Source: an uncultured Synergistales bacterium (GTDB taxonomy: Bacteria; Synergistota; Synergistia; Synergistales; Aminobacteriaceae). From it: a stretch of 5,319 bases of DNA. Location: assembly GCA_905233295.1 (NCBI GenBank), contig CAJODX010000080.1, positions 1 to 5,319 on the forward strand. Reading direction: 5' to 3'. The notes under the pieces were generated by a model. That model worked only from the letters and a program-made list of their open reading frames with translations, was not told the DNA's origin and did not search any database. Each line of letters starts with the position of its first letter. Within the stretch, counting starts at the first letter, position 1. The position numbers and the translations under genes are program-made. Shown here in pieces: positions 5,306 through 5,319 of this stretch.

Positions 5306-5319
5306 TTTTAAAAAAGTAT

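Larger units (their letters stand above)
4850..5319. other. Gene-free, AT-rich region downstream of tRNA-Pro
   Basis: I find no convincing gene here. The longest ATG-started frames are about 24-33 codons (for example 5071-5172 and 5212-5286) and lack ribosome binding sites. The stretch holds several dyads and a tandem repeat, listed separately. Being just 3' of a tRNA gene, it is a typical landing place for integrating elements, but I find no second copy of the tRNA 3' end that would mark an attachment site. Confidence 0.6.

Overview
The window is about 5.3 kb of moderately AT-rich bacterial DNA. It holds the end of one unidentified gene, two long minus-strand genes, one tRNA gene, and a gene-free right end rich in repeats and dyads. 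A biosynthetic-type PEP carboxykinase, an ankyrin-repeat protein with a DUF4145-like front end, and a possible IS200/IS605-type palindrome would fit an anaerobic, possibly gut-associated bacterium. Nothing here fixes the taxon; Synergistota or an anaerobic Firmicute are guesses only.

Layout, left to right. (1) 2-238, plus strand: the last ~79 codons of an unidentified protein whose beginning lies outside the window, followed by a hairpin terminator at 258-310. (2) 286-2838, minus strand: an 850-residue multidomain protein with two tandem DUF4145/HEPN-like domains, two S1-like OB folds and three ~120-residue ankyrin blocks. Only the second HEPN-like copy keeps an R-N-x3-H motif. This is the most interesting gene in the window; it looks like an RNA-directed effector or regulator, but that is inferred from architecture alone. 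(3) 2845-2888: the terminator of the next gene, built from the same repeat family as the one at 258-310, so the ankyrin gene sits between two copies of one hairpin repeat. (4) 2899-4557, minus strand: a divergent ATP-type phosphoenolpyruvate carboxykinase (pckA-like). (5) 4558-4770: a divergent intergenic region carrying an extended -10 promoter for pckA on the minus strand, a strong -35/-10 promoter for the tRNA on the plus strand, and between them two perfect 13-bp direct repeats that cover the pckA -35 position. (6) 4771-4849: tRNA-Pro with anticodon CGG and an encoded CCA end. (7) 4850-5319: no convincing gene. It contains a perfect 12-bp tandem repeat, a perfect 10-bp dyad, a two-tier palindrome resembling an IS200/IS605 end, and a -35 element at the extreme right edge.

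The PEPCK and ankyrin genes share a strand and are 60 bp apart, but a terminator lies between them, and the ankyrin start codon has no visible Shine-Dalgarno. They may not be a simple operon. PEPCK is a central metabolic enzyme linking oxaloacetate and PEP. No partner gene for the HEPN-S1-ankyrin protein, such as an antitoxin, methylase or nuclease, is seen in the window.
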